Below, in pieces: positions 15,390 through 23,306 of a DNA stretch of 64,000 bases. The stretch is taken from contig CACZHK010000036.1 in NCBI GenBank assembly GCA_902780915.1, positions 37,550 to 101,549 on the forward strand. The letters run 5' to 3'. The notes below the pieces were generated by a model that saw only the letters and a program-made list of their open reading frames with translations, searched no databases and was not told where the DNA came from. The position numbers were made by a program, and so were the translations under genes. Every line of letters starts with the position of its first letter. Position 1 is the stretch's first letter. The stretch is from Pseudoselenomonas ruminantium (GTDB lineage Bacteria; Bacillota; Negativicutes; Selenomonadales; Selenomonadaceae).

Positions 15390-16676
15390 ATGTCTACTGT
15401 CGTTATTACCGGTACCCAGTGGGGGGACGAGGGCAAAGGGAAGATTGTTGACTACCTGGCCCAGCAGGCTGAGACTGTGGTGCGTTTCCAGGGGGGCAGC
15501 AATGCTGGCCACACTGTCATGGTGGACGGGGAAGATTACAAGCTTCGCCTGCTGCCCTCCGGTATCCTATATAAAGGAACCCATAACATCATTGCCAATG
15601 GCGTGGTGGTGGATCCCAAGGTCATGCTGCAGGAGATGGATGCCATGGAGGCCAGGGGCATCGATGTGTCCGGCATCCGCTTGTCTGACCGTGCCCATGT
15701 TGTGCTGCCCTACCATCGCCTGATGGATGGCCTGGAGGATGAGCAGAAGGGCGCTGGCAAGATCGGCACTACCAAGAACGGCATCGGCCCCTGCTATATC
15801 GACCGCGATGACCGCATCGGCATCCGGGTCTGCGAGTGGATGGACCCGGAGACCTTTGCCGAGAAGCTGAAGGTCAATCTGGCAAGGAAGAACAAGGAAC
15901 TGCAGGCTCTCTATGGCCATGAGCCTCTTGACTTCGATGAGATTTACAAGGAATATATGGGCTATGCCGACAGGCTCCGTCCTTATGTGTGCGATGCCAT
16001 CACCCTGCTGAACGATGAAATCGACGCAGGCCGCAAGGTGCTCTTCGAGGGCGCCCAGGCTACCATGCTGGACATAGACTATGGCACTTATCCCTACTGC
16101 ACCGCTTCCCATCCCATTTCTGGCGGCGTAGCCGTGGGGGCTGGCGTATCACCCAAGAAGATTGGCAAGGTCTTCGGCGTGGTGAAGGCTTATTGCACTC
16201 GCGTAGGCGAAGGCCCCTTCCCCACAGAGCAGCTGAATGAGATCGGTGACAAACTCCGGGAGAAAGGCCACGAATACGGCGTAGTTACTGGCCGTCCCCG
16301 CCGCACGGGCTGGCTGGATGCCGTGGTGGTGCGCTATGCAGGCGTCATTTCCGGCATCGACTACATGGCCATCACCCGCCTGGATATCCTGGACAGCTTT
16401 GACGAAATCAAGATGTGCGTGGGCTACAAGTACAAGGGCGAGATCCTGAAGCTGGTGCCTGCCAGCCTGAAGGTGGTAGCCGAGTGCGAGCCTGTCTACG
16501 AGACTTTCGAGGGCTGGAAGACGGATATCAGCGGCATCAGGAAGTATGAGGATTTGCCGGAGAAGGCCCGCAAGTATGTGGAGCGCATGGCAGAGGTGAC
16601 GGGGATAGATGTGGGCATCGTCTCCGTGGGGCCCAACCGCGACCAGACTATCGTGGTGGCCAAGGAGATTTTCTGA
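15390..16676 (+). CDS. purA: Adenylosuccinate synthetase
   Basis: Joins IMP and aspartate, using GTP, to make adenylosuccinate, the substrate of the preceding gene's product. 428 residues. The N-terminal signature is QWGDEGKGKIVDYLAQ and the second signature is GIGPCYIDRDDRIGIR. The VTGRPRRTGWLDAVVVRYA segment is typical. The start is ATG at 15390, 9 bases after GAGGAGAG. A terminator follows at once, separating it from aspA. Confidence 0.97.
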   Translation: MSTVVITGTQWGDEGKGKIVDYLAQQAETVVRFQGGSNAGHTVMVDGEDYKLRLLPSGILYKGTHNIIANGVVVDPKVMLQEMDAMEARGIDVSGIRLSDRAHVVLPYHRLMDGLEDEQKGAGKIGTTKNGIGPCYIDRDDRIGIRVCEWMDPETFAEKLKVNLARKNKELQALYGHEPLDFDEIYKEYMGYADRLRPYVCDAITLLNDEIDAGRKVLFEGAQATMLDIDYGTYPYCTASHPISGGVAVGAGVSPKKIGKVFGVVKAYCTRVGEGPFPTEQLNEIGDKLREKGHEYGVVTGRPRRTGWLDAVVVRYAGVISGIDYMAITRLDILDSFDEIKMCVGYKYKGEILKLVPASLKVVAECEPVYETFEGWKTDISGIRKYEDLPEKARKYVERMAEVTGIDVGIVSVGPNRDQTIVVAKEIF

Positions 16677-16698
16677 TTCAGAATATTGATTTCAAAGG

Positions 16699-16727
16699 AG
16701 AAGTCCCGCTTGGGGCTTCTTTTTTTG
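16699..16727 (+). terminator. Terminator of purB-purA
   Basis: A hairpin of AGAAG and CCC arms pairing with GGG and CTTCT, ending in seven T (16721-16727). Confidence 0.85.
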
Positions 16728-16795
16728 CAACATTTGTTCCTGCTGTCCTCCTTATTTTGTGTATTTCCTGGAAAAACAAAATCCAATAAATGTAC

Positions 16796-16824
16796 TTGAC
16801 TGTATTTTGTATACATGATACAAT
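16796..16824 (+). promoter_or_regulatory. Promoter of aspA
   Basis: TTGACT (16796-16801) and TACAAT (16819-16824) with a 17-bp spacer. The spacer contains a small palindrome, GTATAC. Confidence 0.8.
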
Positions 16825-16880
16825 CTGACCAAAGTCAAGAAAGTGCTGTGTGTTTTGTTGAGAAAGGAACGTGGGCAGCA

Positions 16881-18287
16881 ATGAGAATAGAGCATGATTT
16901 CCTGGGAGAGATGCAGGTACCGGATGAGGTTTACTACGGCGTGCAGACCATGCGTGGCAAGGAAAATTTCCACATCACCGGCCAGACCATCGACCCGGAA
17001 TTCGTCCAGGCTATGGCCATGGTGAAGAAGGCTGCAGCTCTGGCCAATATGTCCACAGGGCGTCTCTCCAAGGAAATCGGCGATTTGCTGGTGCAGGCTG
17101 CCGATGAGATCATCGCTGGCAAGCTGCTGGACCAGTTCCCTCTCGATCCCATTCAGGGCGGTGCCGGCACCTCTATCAATATGAATGTGAATGAAGTCCT
17201 CTGCAACCGCGCTCTGGAGCTGAAGGGAGAAGCCAAGGGGAGCTATGACATCATTTCTCCCAACAACCATGCCAATATGGCCCAGTCCACCAATGATTCC
17301 TTCCCCACGGGCATCAAGGTCTGCGCCAACTATAAGGGCAAGAAGCTGGTGGCTGCCTTGAACCGCCTGGCTGACGAGCTGGATAAGAAAGCCTTTGAGT
17401 TCAAAGATATCCTGAAGATGGGTCGCACTCACCTGCAGGATGCGGTGCCCATCACCCTGGGGCAGGAAATGGGCATGTACGCTTCTTCTGTGCGCCGTGG
17501 GGCCCGCCGCATCGAGACTGCCATGCAGGGGCTGCGTACCATGAATATGGGCGGCACCGCCGTAGGCACAGGCCTCAATGCAGAGCCGGAGTACATCAAG
17601 GCCGTGGCCAAGACCCTGTCTGGGGTCACCGGCGATACCTATGTCACCGCTGACGATATCATCGATGCCACCAACAACACCGATGGTTTTGCGGATTTTT
17701 CCGGCGCCATGAAGGTCACGGCTTTGACCCTCATCAAGATGGCCAACGATTTCCGCCTTATGGCCTCAGGCCCCCGCTGCGGCCTGAATGAACTGAAACT
17801 GCCCCAGCGCCAGCCGGGGTCTTCCATCATGCCCGGCAAGGTGAATCCCGTCATTGCCGAGGTGCTGGACCAGGCCTGCTATCAGGTGATAGGCAATGAC
17901 CTGGCCCTGACCCTGGGAGTGGAAAATGGGCAGTTCGAGCTGAATGTCATGGAGCCTGTCATGGCTTTCAATATGTTCAACTCCCTGAACTACATGACCA
18001 ATGCGGTGAACACCTTCGTGGACAAGCTCCTCGTCGATATCGAGCCCAACAGGGAGCAGTGCCACAAATGGCTTGGCGGCGCTGTGGGCACCGTCACCGC
18101 CCTGCTGCCCCATATCGGCTATGAAAAGTGTGCCGCCCTGGCCAGAGAAGCATATCTCACAGGCAAGCCCATCAAGGAGGTTATCCTGGAGAAGGGCTGG
18201 CTCACCAAGGAATATATGGAGCATGTAATGTCTCCTGAGCAGATGACTACCCCGGGGATTGCCGGCGGTGACTTGCTGGAGAAATAA
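16881..18287 (+). CDS. aspA: Aspartate ammonia-lyase (aspartase)
   Basis: Deaminates aspartate reversibly to fumarate and ammonia. From ATG 16881 it has 468 residues. The N terminus, RIEHDFLGEMQVP, aligns with other aspartases, so an upstream in-frame ATG at 16815, lying on the promoter, is unlikely. Signature GSSIMPGKVNPV is near residue 320. QGGAGTSINMNVNEV and the active-site region STNDSFPTG are present. In fumarate-respiring Negativicutes it feeds aspartate nitrogen and carbon into the fumarate/succinate branch. Fumarase class II is a relative, but the MNVNEV and PNNHANMAQSTND forms favour aspartase. Confidence 0.92.
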   Translation: MRIEHDFLGEMQVPDEVYYGVQTMRGKENFHITGQTIDPEFVQAMAMVKKAAALANMSTGRLSKEIGDLLVQAADEIIAGKLLDQFPLDPIQGGAGTSINMNVNEVLCNRALELKGEAKGSYDIISPNNHANMAQSTNDSFPTGIKVCANYKGKKLVAALNRLADELDKKAFEFKDILKMGRTHLQDAVPITLGQEMGMYASSVRRGARRIETAMQGLRTMNMGGTAVGTGLNAEPEYIKAVAKTLSGVTGDTYVTADDIIDATNNTDGFADFSGAMKVTALTLIKMANDFRLMASGPRCGLNELKLPQRQPGSSIMPGKVNPVIAEVLDQACYQVIGNDLALTLGVENGQFELNVMEPVMAFNMFNSLNYMTNAVNTFVDKLLVDIEPNREQCHKWLGGAVGTVTALLPHIGYEKCAALAREAYLTGKPIKEVILEKGWLTKEYMEHVMSPEQMTTPGIAGGDLLEK

Positions 18288-18321
18288 TCATTTCCCAAGA
18301 CTGGATTCCGAGATACCTATG

Positions 18322-18350
18322 GCACCCTGCCCGCCACGGCAGGGTGCTTT
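18322..18350 (+). terminator. Terminator after aspA
   Basis: A perfect 10-bp GC-rich stem (18322-18331 with 18338-18347) with a 6-base loop. Only three T follow, so it may be inefficient or may act as an mRNA end-protecting hairpin. Confidence 0.65.
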
Positions 18351-18466
18351 GCTCATGAAAAAATATCCTGGCGTGGCAGGTTTTTTTGTGTAATGTGCGA
18401 ATAACATCATTGATATAAGTTGTGTTTTGATTCCGAAAGTTCAAATACACTCAAGGAGGAATTTCC

Positions 18467-20515
18467 ATGGCTGTAAATTTCAATCCCCTGGAGGGGGGCA
18501 GGACGGTGAAGGCCGAAATCCTGGTCTTTGTACTGCCTGTGGTTATTATTGGCCTGCTGGTGCTGGCAGGGGTTATTTTCAAATTCACCGGCTCGGCCTT
18601 TGAGGAGCAGCTGGAATCCAGCTCCTTGAAGACCACGGCTGAGGTGGCGGACGGTGTTTCCGACTGGTTCGATGCCCGCATGCTGGAAACCCAGATGACG
18701 GCCAACTCTTTGGCGGCCCGGGGCCTGCCGGACAGTCAGGCTGAGCTGACTGCCAACAATGAGCTGCGCCTGAAGCTCATGGAAAAAGTTTATCCCGGAG
18801 TCTACGACAGCGTGAGCTGGGGCCCTTTTGACGGTTCCGGCCTGCTCCACGGCTGGACCAAGTCCGGCTACAAGGAGATGCACAACGCCGACAAGGCCTG
18901 GTATAAGGAAACCATGAAGGGTGAGAAGGATTCCTTCGTGGCACCTCCCGTCATTTCCCAGGCTACGGGCAAGATCATCGTGAACTCCATCGCCCTGGCC
19001 AAGAATCCCTCCGGCCAGAATGTGGGCATGGTGCTGGCAGCTATCTATGTGGACGCTGTCCGGGAGAAGGTGGGCGAATTCAAGATCGGCAACGATGGCT
19101 ACAGCCTGTTGGTTTCCAAGGAGGGCACCTACATCGTCAACCCTGATGAAGAAGCCATCATGAAGAAGAAAATCACCGAGGATGAGGACCCTGCCCTGAA
19201 GGAACTGGGGCAGAAGATGCTCTCCGGTCAGACGGGTTTCATGAAGTTCACCCGGGCCGACGGAGCTGACCTCATTGCCTTCTATGCCCCCGTCAAGGCT
19301 ACGGGCTGGGGCATGGCGGCCATAGCCTATGAAGACGAGCTCTTTGCCCCTGTCTACAGCCTGCTGAAAATCGTGGCAGGTCTGGCTCTCCTGATCATCG
19401 TGGGCATTTCCCTGGGCATTGTCATGACTATCAACAAGGTCATGGCTCCGCTGGGAGCTATGGTATCGGAGTTGCAGCTCTTGGCTTCCGGCGACTTCCG
19501 CGACCGTCCGGCCAAGGTCAGCACCGAGAACGAGCTGGGCCAGCTGGCCAATGCTTTGCGTGAGATGCGCAAGAGCGTGGCCAAGGTCATGCTTTCCGTC
19601 CATGATATTTCCCAGAGCCTGGCGGCAGCTTCCGAGGAGCTCAATGCAACTACTGAGCAGTCTGCCCAGGCCTCTGACCAGGTGGCCAACTCCATCGTGC
19701 GGGTGGCGCAGGGCACCAATGAGCAGCTGGGAGCCGTGAGCTCCACCACCGAGGCCATCGAGCGCCTCAGCGGCACTATCCAGACTGTGTCCGGGGAAGC
19801 CAATGTGGCAGCCGGCGAGGGCCGTCAGGCAGCAGAGATTGCCCGTGACGGCGGCAGGACTTTGGAAGAGGCTATCACCCAGATCAAGCACATCGAGGCC
19901 AGCAGCCTGGAGTCCATGAAAGTGGTCAAGGCTTTGGGCGAGCGTTCCTCCGAAATCGTGGCTATCGTGGAAACCATCACGGGCATCGCCGAGCAGACCA
20001 ACCTCCTGTCCCTGAACGCAGCCATCGAGGCCGCCCGGGCAGGCGAGCAGGGCCGCGGCTTTGCAGTGGTGGCAGAGGAAGTCCGCAAGCTGGCTGAGTC
20101 CTCTCGGGAGGCTGCCCAGCAAATTGCCGACTTGCTGAAGGCTGTAGGTGACGATATCAACAACGCCATCAGTGGCATGGAAGCGGGCAGTGCCGAGGTG
20201 CAGAAGGGGGCCGCCAACATCATCTCCATGGGGGATTCTTTCCGTCGCATCATCGAGCTGGTAGAGAATGTGTCCGGCCAGATCCAGGGCATCAGCGCCG
20301 ATATCACCGGCATGGCCAAGAACGGCGAAGAAATCGTGGGCCATGTCCGCACCATAGATGCCGCCAGCCACAGCGCTGCCGAGGAATCCGAGACAGTTTC
20401 CGCCGCCACGGAGGAGCAGAGCGCCTCTGTGCAGGAAATCGCCAACGCCAGCCGGAGCCTGGCAGAGATGGCTACGGACTTGCAGAACGAAGTTCAGAAG
20501 TTCAAGGTCAAATAA
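18467..20515 (+). CDS. Methyl-accepting chemotaxis protein with Cache sensor
   Basis: A chemoreceptor of 682 residues. The N-terminal membrane segment is at about 21-43 ([20 protein letters not shown]). A periplasmic double-Cache domain spans about 50-295; it contains [17 protein letters not shown], the usual Cache signature. A second membrane segment is at about 305-325. HAMP follows to about 380, then the MA signalling domain with the hairpin tip [28 protein letters not shown] (shown in parts, about residues 512-540). The ligand is probably an amino acid or organic acid, judged only from the family. ATG follows AAGGAGG. Monocistronic with its own terminator. It may pair functionally with the flagellin gene at 23.3 kb. 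Confidence 0.93.
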   Translation: MAVNFNPLEGGRTVKAEILVFVLPVVIIGLLVLAGVIFKFTGSAFEEQLESSSLKTTAEVADGVSDWFDARMLETQMTANSLAARGLPDSQAELTANNELRLKLMEKVYPGVYDSVSWGPFDGSGLLHGWTKSGYKEMHNADKAWYKETMKGEKDSFVAPPVISQATGKIIVNSIALAKNPSGQNVGMVLAAIYVDAVREKVGEFKIGNDGYSLLVSKEGTYIVNPDEEAIMKKKITEDEDPALKELGQKMLSGQTGFMKFTRADGADLIAFYAPVKATGWGMAAIAYEDELFAPVYSLLKIVAGLALLIIVGISLGIVMTINKVMAPLGAMVSELQLLASGDFRDRPAKVSTENELGQLANALREMRKSVAKVMLSVHDISQSLAAASEELNATTEQSAQASDQVANSIVRVAQGTNEQLGAVSSTTEAIERLSGTIQTVSGEANVAAGEGRQAAEIARDGGRTLEEAITQIKHIEASSLESMKVVKALGERSSEIVAIVETITGIAEQTNLLSLNAAIEAARAGEQGRGFAVVAEEVRKLAESSREAAQQIADLLKAVGDDINNAISGMEAGSAEVQKGAANIISMGDSFRRIIELVENVSGQIQGISADITGMAKNGEEIVGHVRTIDAASHSAAEESETVSAATEEQSASVQEIANASRSLAEMATDLQNEVQKFKVK

Positions 20516-20528
20516 GAAAATTATTCCA

Positions 20529-20555
20529 GGGGGAGGCGCATGCCTCCCTCTTTTT
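20529..20555 (+). terminator. Terminator of the chemoreceptor gene
   Basis: A 9-bp stem (20529-20537 with 20542-20550, one G-U pair) with a GCAT loop and five T. Confidence 0.85.
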
Positions 20556-20558
20556 GCT

Positions 20559-20640
20559 ACGAACACTTAACGAGTGCAAGCCGAAGGCGCAGCGGGAGTT
20601 TAGTGTTCGTGCAAGGGCGTGTGGACACCGTAAGGTGTCC
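20559..20640. repeat. Candidate dispersed repeat with hairpins
   Basis: ACGAACACT near 20560 pairs imperfectly with AGTGTTCGT near 20605. A second perfect hairpin, GGACACC-GTAA-GGTGTCC, follows. One frame of the first part reads RVQAEGAAGV and then stops. I recall similar C-terminal tails in Selenomonas-type proteins, which would mark a mobile repeat that can fuse to genes. That recollection cannot be checked here. No convincing gene lies in this 250-base gap. Confidence 0.45.
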
Positions 20641-20682
20641 GGTAAATTTGTTGCAATTGTACGGTTTATTCATTCAAATGGG

Positions 20683-20711
20683 TTGACAAAGTTACATATG
20701 AGGTATATGAT
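20683..20711 (+). promoter_or_regulatory. Promoter of the BASS transporter gene
   Basis: TTGACA (20683-20688) and TATGAT (20706-20711) with a 17-bp spacer. Confidence 0.8.
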
Positions 20712-20771
20712 ACAAAACATCGCAGGACAAATATATGTCCGTGTATGAAAAACATTTTGGAGGGATTTATT

Positions 20772-21743
20772 ATGGAGAGAATGAAACAGGCAGCGCAGTT
20801 CTTGGCTTCGCATACGGCGGGATTCGTCATTATGGCAGCCATTATTGCGTTCTTCATGCCGCAGTTGTTTGGTTGGGTGAAAGGGCAGAGCCAGATTATT
20901 ATTCTCTTCATTATTATGTTCAGCATGGGACTTACCCTTACACTGAAGGATTTCAAGGTTTTGGCGGCAAGGCCGTTGGATATCTTCATCGGTGCCGCCG
21001 CCCAGTACCTTATCATGCCCTTCTCGGCTTACTTCCTGTCCAAGGGGCTGGGCCTTTCCGATGAGATTGCCGTGGGCCTCATTTTGGTGGGGTGCTGCCC
21101 CGGCGGCATTTCCTCGAACATCATGAGTTTCCTCTGCCGTGGTGATGTGCCCTTCTCCGTGGGCATGACCACTGCTTCGACCCTTCTGGCGCCCCTTATG
21201 ACGCCTGCCATGGTGCTGCTCCTTGCGGGGGAACGCATTGAGGTACCGGCAGCCGGCATGTTTATCACCATTCTGGAGTCTGTCATCGCTCCCGTGCTGC
21301 TGGGCTTTTTCCTGAACTATCGTTACGGTGCCACTAAGGCCATGGATGATGTGCGTCAGGTGATGCCTTCTGTGGCAGTCATCGGTCTGGCCTTGATTGT
21401 GGGCGGTGTCATCTCCCTGCAGGGGAGCAACTTCTTCACTGCAGGTGTGGTCATCTTCCTGGCGGTCCTCGCTCACAATGCCCTGGGCTATTTCCTTGGC
21501 TACACCGTGGGCCGCCTGACGGGCATGAACACCGCCAAGCGCCGTACCCTGTCCATCGAGGTGGGCATGCAGAATGCAGGCCTCGCCACAGGCCTGGCCG
21601 TAGCCCATTTCGCCGCCTATCCCCACGCCGCTCTCGCCTGCGCTGTATCCTGCGCCTGGCACTCCATCTCCGGCACACTGCTGGCCGGCTGGTTCGTCCG
21701 CCGCGACGAGAAGGAAGAAAGTGCAGCCGTGTCTTTAGGCTAA
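20772..21743 (+). CDS. Bile acid:sodium symporter (BASS) family transporter
   Basis: A sodium-coupled organic anion transporter of the inner membrane, with 323 residues from ATG 20772, which follows GGAGGG; an earlier in-frame ATG at 20745 has no ribosome site. About nine hydrophobic segments are visible. The family landmarks are FSMGLTLTLKDF, the GCCPGGISSNIMSFL sodium-site crossover and the EVGMQNAGLATGLAV crossover. Bacterial members carry pantoate, pyruvate, 2-keto acids or bile acids, so the substrate is open. Single-gene unit. Confidence 0.9.
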   Translation: MERMKQAAQFLASHTAGFVIMAAIIAFFMPQLFGWVKGQSQIIILFIIMFSMGLTLTLKDFKVLAARPLDIFIGAAAQYLIMPFSAYFLSKGLGLSDEIAVGLILVGCCPGGISSNIMSFLCRGDVPFSVGMTTASTLLAPLMTPAMVLLLAGERIEVPAAGMFITILESVIAPVLLGFFLNYRYGATKAMDDVRQVMPSVAVIGLALIVGGVISLQGSNFFTAGVVIFLAVLAHNALGYFLGYTVGRLTGMNTAKRRTLSIEVGMQNAGLATGLAVAHFAAYPHAALACAVSCAWHSISGTLLAGWFVRRDEKEESAAVSLG

Positions 21744-21751
21744 AAAATAGC

Positions 21752-21780
21752 TTGAATATAAGAGCGCGATATGCTATAAT
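21752..21780 (+). promoter_or_regulatory. Promoter of tRNA-Arg(CCT)
   Basis: TTGAAT (21752-21757) and TATAAT (21775-21780) with a 17-bp spacer, ending 9 bases before the tRNA. Confidence 0.85.
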
Positions 21781-21789
21781 GCTATCTAT

Positions 21790-21866
21790 GCGGTTGTAGC
21801 TCAGCTGGATAGAGCATTCGCCTCCTAAGCGAAGGGTCGGGCGTTCGAATCGCCCCAGTCGCACCA
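21790..21866 (+). tRNA. tRNA-Arg (CCT)
   Basis: Acceptor GCGGTTG with CAGTCGC, anticodon stem TTCGC/GCGAA with loop CTCCTAA, anticodon CCT. The T-arm reads GTTCGAATC, with an encoded CCA at 21864-21866. Confidence 0.95.
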
Positions 21867-21877
21867 TTTGCATACTA

Positions 21878-21905
21878 AAGCCTCCCGGTTTCGGGAGGCT
21901 TTTTC
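21878..21905 (+). terminator. Terminator of tRNA-Arg(CCT)
   Basis: AAGCCTCCCG (21878-21887) pairs with CGGGAGGCTT (21892-21901), then a T-run. Confidence 0.9.
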
Positions 21906-21907
21906 CT

Positions 21908-22015
21908 TATAACGAGTACAAGATGTCCCCCACTTCCATAAGTGGGGGCGGCAAACTACTAACAGGCGGCGAGTTAATATCTCCCGCCTCGTTGAAAGGC
22001 CAAGAGGCCAAGAGG
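21908..22015. repeat. Structured element after tRNA-Arg, possible mobile-element remnant
   Basis: Contains a perfect CCCCCACTT-CCAT-AAGTGGGGG hairpin. AGGCGG and CCGCCT can pair around an inner loop, and an outer AACGAG can pair with CTCGTT. It ends in a tandem GGCCAAGA duplication near 21998-22013. The hairpin resembles the short imperfect palindromes at the ends of IS200/IS605-type elements, but there is no transposase. It may be an element that settled next to the tRNA. Confidence 0.4.
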
Positions 22016-22018
22016 AGG

Positions 22019-22056
22019 TTTTGCCTACGGCAAAACTGAAACAATGGCCTTATAAT
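22019..22056 (+). promoter_or_regulatory. Palindrome-plus-promoter element, copy 1
   Basis: GTTTTGCC-TAC-GGCAAAAC is followed by TGAAACAATGGCCT and TATAAT (22051-22056). The whole layout is repeated before metG at 33.5 kb. The -35 region overlaps the second arm of the palindrome and is poor, as expected for a regulated promoter. Confidence 0.6.
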
Positions 22057-22074
22057 CAGGAAAGGGTGGTCTAT

Positions 22075-22941
22075 ATGGAAGCAATGAAATTAACCTGCCA
22101 TCTTTGCCATCACGCCTGTCAGCTGGGTGAGGGAGAGACTGGCTTCTGCAAGGCCAGGGGCAACCGGGGAGGGAGGCTCACGAGCCTTTCCTATGGGCTG
22201 CTGACTTCTGTGGCCCTTGACCCCATAGAGAAAAAGCCCCTGTACCACTTCCATCCCGGCAGCAGGATACTTTCCGTGGGCAGCTTTGGCTGCAATCTGG
22301 CCTGTCCCTTCTGCCAAAATTACAGCATCTCGCAAGCGGGAGAGGGGGAGTTTTGCTTTGAGGAACAGGAAGCAGGTCTGAGAGCTTACCATCTGCCCCC
22401 GGAGGAACTGGTGGCCCTGGCCCTGGACACCGGGAAGAAGCACGGCAATATAGGTGTGGCCTTCACTTATAATGAGCCGCTGATGAATTATGAATATCTG
22501 CGGGAGAGTGCAGCACTGCTGAAAGAAGCGGGCCTGAAGACAGTGCTGGTAAGCAATGGGGAGCTATCCCCGGAGCCCTTCAGGAAACTCTTACCCTTGC
22601 TGGATGCTGCAAATATAGACTTGAAGGGGTTCACCCCTGAATTTTATCAATGGGTGGGGGGAGATTTCGAGGAAGTAAAGGCCAATATCCGTGCCGCCCA
22701 TGAGGCAGGCTGCCATGTGGAAATCACCACCCTGGTGATACCGGGACGCAATGACGGCGAAGCAGAAATGGCTCAAGAAGCCCAATGGCTGGCCGGCCTC
22801 TCCCCGGAAATTCCCCTGCATCTGTCCAGATATTTCCCCAGGTACAAGCTGAATGTGCCCTCAACACCTATAAAGACACTGGAAAGGCTGCGGGAGATTG
22901 CCGGAGAGTTCTTGAGATATGTGTATTTGGGAAATGTGTGA
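22075..22941 (+). CDS. AmmeMemoRadiSam-type radical SAM enzyme (PflA-related)
   Basis: From ATG 22075 (after AAAGGG) it has 288 residues. The 4Fe-4S motif CNLACPFC is at about residues 79-86. An N-terminal cysteine set (CHLCHHAC, FCKARG) is typical of the AmrS-like branch of COG1180. Later landmarks are AFTYNEPLMNYEY, SNGELSPEP and NIDLKGF. Proteins of this family usually accompany AMMECR1 and Memo-like genes; neither is in this window. The substrate is unknown. PflA itself is ruled out by the extra N-terminal cysteine domain. Confidence 0.88.
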   Translation: MEAMKLTCHLCHHACQLGEGETGFCKARGNRGGRLTSLSYGLLTSVALDPIEKKPLYHFHPGSRILSVGSFGCNLACPFCQNYSISQAGEGEFCFEEQEAGLRAYHLPPEELVALALDTGKKHGNIGVAFTYNEPLMNYEYLRESAALLKEAGLKTVLVSNGELSPEPFRKLLPLLDAANIDLKGFTPEFYQWVGGDFEEVKANIRAAHEAGCHVEITTLVIPGRNDGEAEMAQEAQWLAGLSPEIPLHLSRYFPRYKLNVPSTPIKTLERLREIAGEFLRYVYLGNV

Positions 22942-22947
22942 GGATGT

Positions 22948-22975
22948 CAAAAAAGGAGTTGCTTTCGCAACTCCT
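22948..22975 (-). terminator. Terminator of tRNA-Gly, possibly shared
   Basis: AGGAGTTGC (22954-22962) pairs with GCAACTCCT (22967-22975). The minus strand continues into six T. Confidence 0.85.
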
Positions 22976-22986
22976 ATAAACTCATA

Positions 22987-23060
22987 TGGAGCGGGCAATG
23001 GGAATCGAACCCACCTCTAAAGCTTGGGAAGCTTTCATTCTACCGATGAACTATGCCCGC
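22987..23060 (-). tRNA. tRNA-Gly (CCC)
   Basis: Minus strand: acceptor GCGGGCA with TGCCCGC, anticodon stem AAAGC/GCTTT, loop TTCCCAA with anticodon CCC, T-arm GGTTCGATTCC, encoded CCA. Confidence 0.95.
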
Positions 23061-23078
23061 AATTCAATTGACTTGATA

Positions 23079-23107
23079 ATTCTACCATAGGCAGGATAAA
23101 AATGCAA
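23079..23107 (-). promoter_or_regulatory. Promoter of tRNA-Gly
   Basis: Minus-strand TTGCAT (23102-23107) and TAGAAT (23079-23084) with a 17-bp spacer. Confidence 0.75.
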
Positions 23108-23127
23108 GCTGTCCTTTGAGAAAGTTC

Positions 23128-23157
23128 TTGCTGACCGATGATTTTTTGCGCTATAAT
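23128..23157 (+). promoter_or_regulatory. Promoter and GC-rich leader of the flagellin gene
   Basis: TTGCTG (23128-23133) and TATAAT (23152-23157) with an 18-bp spacer, a sigma70-type promoter. About 130 GC-rich leader bases follow; ACAGGC near 23220 can pair with GCCTGT near 23265 and enclose smaller stems. No sigma28-type boxes were seen. Confidence 0.6.
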
Positions 23158-23306
23158 TGAAGAAAGGAAATGCCTGTGCTAGCAGGGAGCCTGTCTTCCT
23201 GGGCGTTTCTCAGAGGGGGTACAGGCGAAGGCGACCGTCCCGCAGGGCGTGGCGGCGCAGGCAGCCTGTGCCGGGGCATGGTATAAGCAGAGAAAGGATG
23301 ATGCTT

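Noticed and set aside
16815..16880. Longer aspA starting at the upstream ATG
   Set aside because: That ATG overlaps the -10 box of the promoter, and the family N terminus aligns with the start at 16881.
18407..20566. 719-residue open frame opposite the chemoreceptor gene
   Set aside because: It is the complement of a strong, motif-bearing gene in GC-rich DNA; its sequence has no domain and no ribosome site.
20554..20748. 64-residue frame across the hairpin repeat and promoter before the BASS gene
   Set aside because: It spans two hairpins and the promoter boxes, so it is not a plausible gene.
23160..23290. SRP RNA, 6S RNA or RNase P RNA in the flagellin leader
   Set aside because: None of their conserved motifs (for example GGAAG/AGCA of SRP RNA or GAGGAAAGTCC of RNase P) is present.
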